A DNA stretch of 46,579 bases from Priapulus caudatus (lineage: Eukaryota; Priapulida; Priapulimorpha; Priapulimorphida; Priapulidae). The stretch covers positions 128,386 through 174,964 of the forward strand of contig NW_014577657.1 in NCBI RefSeq assembly GCF_000485595.1. Reading direction: 5' to 3'. This document shows positions 44,819-46,579 of the stretch, one piece after another. Under the pieces are notes generated by a model. The model did no database searches. It was not told the origin of the DNA and was given only the letters and a program-made list of their open reading frames with translations. Every line of letters starts with the position of its first letter. The stretch's first letter is position 1. A program made the position numbers and the translations under genes.

Positions 44819-46309
44819 CACATAACAGCCTGTTTATTTGTATTTTATACAAAATTGGGATACCCATTAGGTTAACCGTTGTGCAGTTTTATTTCGTATT
44901 AATGCGGAACACCAATTCGATGTCCGCGTCTAGCCTATGCCGCGGGCCATATATTTGTCGCTCTATAGTGTCAATGCGAGCTGTCGCGCTCGAATCACCA
45001 GAAGGAATCTGCTTCAGTAGTTGAGTTAGAAGGCCCCTGCACGTTACTGAGCAGAGCATCTTAGTAATAATATCAGAACAGTGACAGAAACGGTTTGTTA
45101 TTGCTCCAACCAAATAACGGATAAGAATCCCTATATATATGGGTATGGTCTCTTTCTCAGCCATAAGCATGCATATGGATTTTCAGTTTTGGGTAACCTC
45201 TTGTATATGTTCAGTTGTTTGATGAAATATCGAATGTTATTCGTGATTACATTGCTGTACGCTGCCATTGTTCGTCATTGCATGTGTTGTTGGCTTCGTT
45301 GACAATTTGATCGCGTTGTGATGTTTATATTTATATACAAATATAATAAGTAATAAGTGTCGAACAGTTGCCCTGCACAGTTAATATGTTCACAGATTTG
45401 AGCATGTATTTTATAAATCCGTCTGCTGAGAACATTTGGTAGGACAGCCGGGTTAGATAGCTCATGGACGTTTCAAATAATAGCGGTTTCTCAATATAAT
45501 TATAAATTACGCGATTATGGCGAAATCGCGTTGTTTCCACAAATAATATTCGGAAATGGCAGTTCTCGCTTCCCGGCACCATTATGCTGATACGATGCGC
45601 GAGCACATAATCAGACAGTGTATATAGAACAATAATAGTATCAGGAAATAACTCAGACAAGTTCGGCGCGATACTAACGGCCGCGACGTGGTGTGACATC
45701 CATGGTTATATGATGGATTTCGTCCGTTGCCCGATGCTCGGACATGCATTAACTACTGCGATGCCTAAGTATTTCACTCGTGTAGAAACAGGTTTTACAC
45801 TCGTGATTGTATAGAGTTGGATGACGCAGGTACTACAGTGCTGCCTGTAGTCCGGCCAAAAGCACCGTCGGCCTTACGGTGGTTTACTGAACTAATGTAA
45901 GCTGGCACCTAGCTGCATAGTAAGCTGTAGTCTAATGCTAACCGATACTGCGGCGCTGAGGTCTTGTTGCAGTGATTATACGGCAAATGTCAGAAACGGG
46001 AGAGAGAAAATCAATTTAAAACATGTAATGCCGAGCGAAATCATGAAATAATTATGGATGTAAGTAACGTGCGTACTTTCTTGTTTCAAATAAACTGCAT
46101 AAATTTATATTACCATTAATTGCCCAATTTTTAGGTGCAGATTATTTTACTTGTAAATAGTACCTGTATATATGTATATCTGTTTATTGTATATCTGTTG
46201 TCTATGACGTAATGTATCAATATGTTGATAGGTGTAGTAATGAAGGTGATTATGGACACGTATAACAGTTTATATACTGATGATTAGACAGATCTCCAGG
46301 ATGGTAATG
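44819..46309. other. Unassigned region near the window end
   Basis: Two minus-strand open frames (45699-45331, 122 codons; 45170-44889, 93 codons) show no motif I recognise and are within chance expectation. No RNA gene is seen. Confidence 0.45.
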
Positions 46310-46579
46310 AGAAGTGGAATGCAGAGAGCAATTGAAGCAATGGTATGACTCGGATGGTATGGTGGAGGATCAGATGGATGATGGATGCGATGGATGAATT
46401 GATGGGATGGATGTATGGCAGGGCCATGGGTGATGGTGTGGATGGATGGATGGATGAATGATGGATGGGATGCAATGGATGGACATGGATAGGATGTAAT
46501 TAGTGATGGATGGATGGAATGGCATGGATAGATGGTGGCTATGGAATGGAATGGGATGGTGATGCGATGGATGCATCTC
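46310..46579. repeat. (GGAT)n-type imperfect microsatellite at window edge
   Basis: GGATGGATGATGG-like repeats carry many interruptions and run off the window end. Confidence 0.85.

Noticed and set aside
45331-45699. A 122-codon minus-strand ORF
   Set aside because: It has no recognisable domain, no codon bias I can judge and no splice context. I kept it only as a note in the regional entry.

Overview
The window is animal nuclear DNA. It carries two intron-containing genes of metazoan families and is otherwise dominated by mobile elements, minisatellites and microsatellites. The base composition is AT-rich, introns run from 0.3 to about 3.8 kb, and TTAGGG-type motifs lie inside some repeats. 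This fits a marine or early-branching invertebrate. I cannot name the phylum from the sequence. A 25-N gap (15445-15469), and indel differences between repeat copies, show that this is a draft long-read-type assembly. Repeats are less well polished than the single-copy exons.

Layout. 476-3102 is a putative 2.6 kb transposon with terminal inverted repeats (TIRs). Inside it is a long foldback (702-1636). 3236-5804 is a complete three-exon gene for an MFSD6-like major facilitator, 570 residues. 7631-8655 is a 1 kb inverted-repeat element with 52-bp tandem units and a nested palindrome holding TTAGGG repeats. 9845-10280 is a minisatellite and 10583-10860 a hAT-like repeat. 11062-17653 is a 6.6 kb element with 0.5-0.7 kb TIRs and a 10-11 bp target-site duplication. 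It carries a broken gene of a multi-copy invertebrate protein family, and that gene is interrupted by a Ty3/gypsy-type retroelement fragment (copy A, minus strand). 17296-21102 holds two related short TIR elements and two foldback structures whose arms are minisatellites. 22420-25680 is retroelement copy B. 25681-31390 has microsatellites and many tiny palindromic insertions but no gene I recognise. 31727-42293 is a bHLH-PAS transcription factor gene with at least eight exons, broken up by large microsatellites in its introns. 43740-44818 and 46310-46579 are further minisatellite or microsatellite blocks.

The best candidate for something undescribed is a family of very small palindromic mobile elements. 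I found twelve copies, eleven of them 38-75 bp long. They begin CAAGAG or CAGGAG, end with the reverse complement, and consist of almost nothing but the two ends. Two copies in non-repetitive flanks have exact 8-bp target-site duplications (GTATGAAT; ATAAGTAT). Three copies sit in a row at 29634-29821, separated by the same 7-bp spacer, as if they had inserted one after another at the same site. The ends and duplication length resemble hAT transposons, but the elements are far shorter than ordinary MITEs.

The two host genes are unrelated in function: one is a membrane transporter and the other a transcription factor. I see no operon-like or regulatory link between them.
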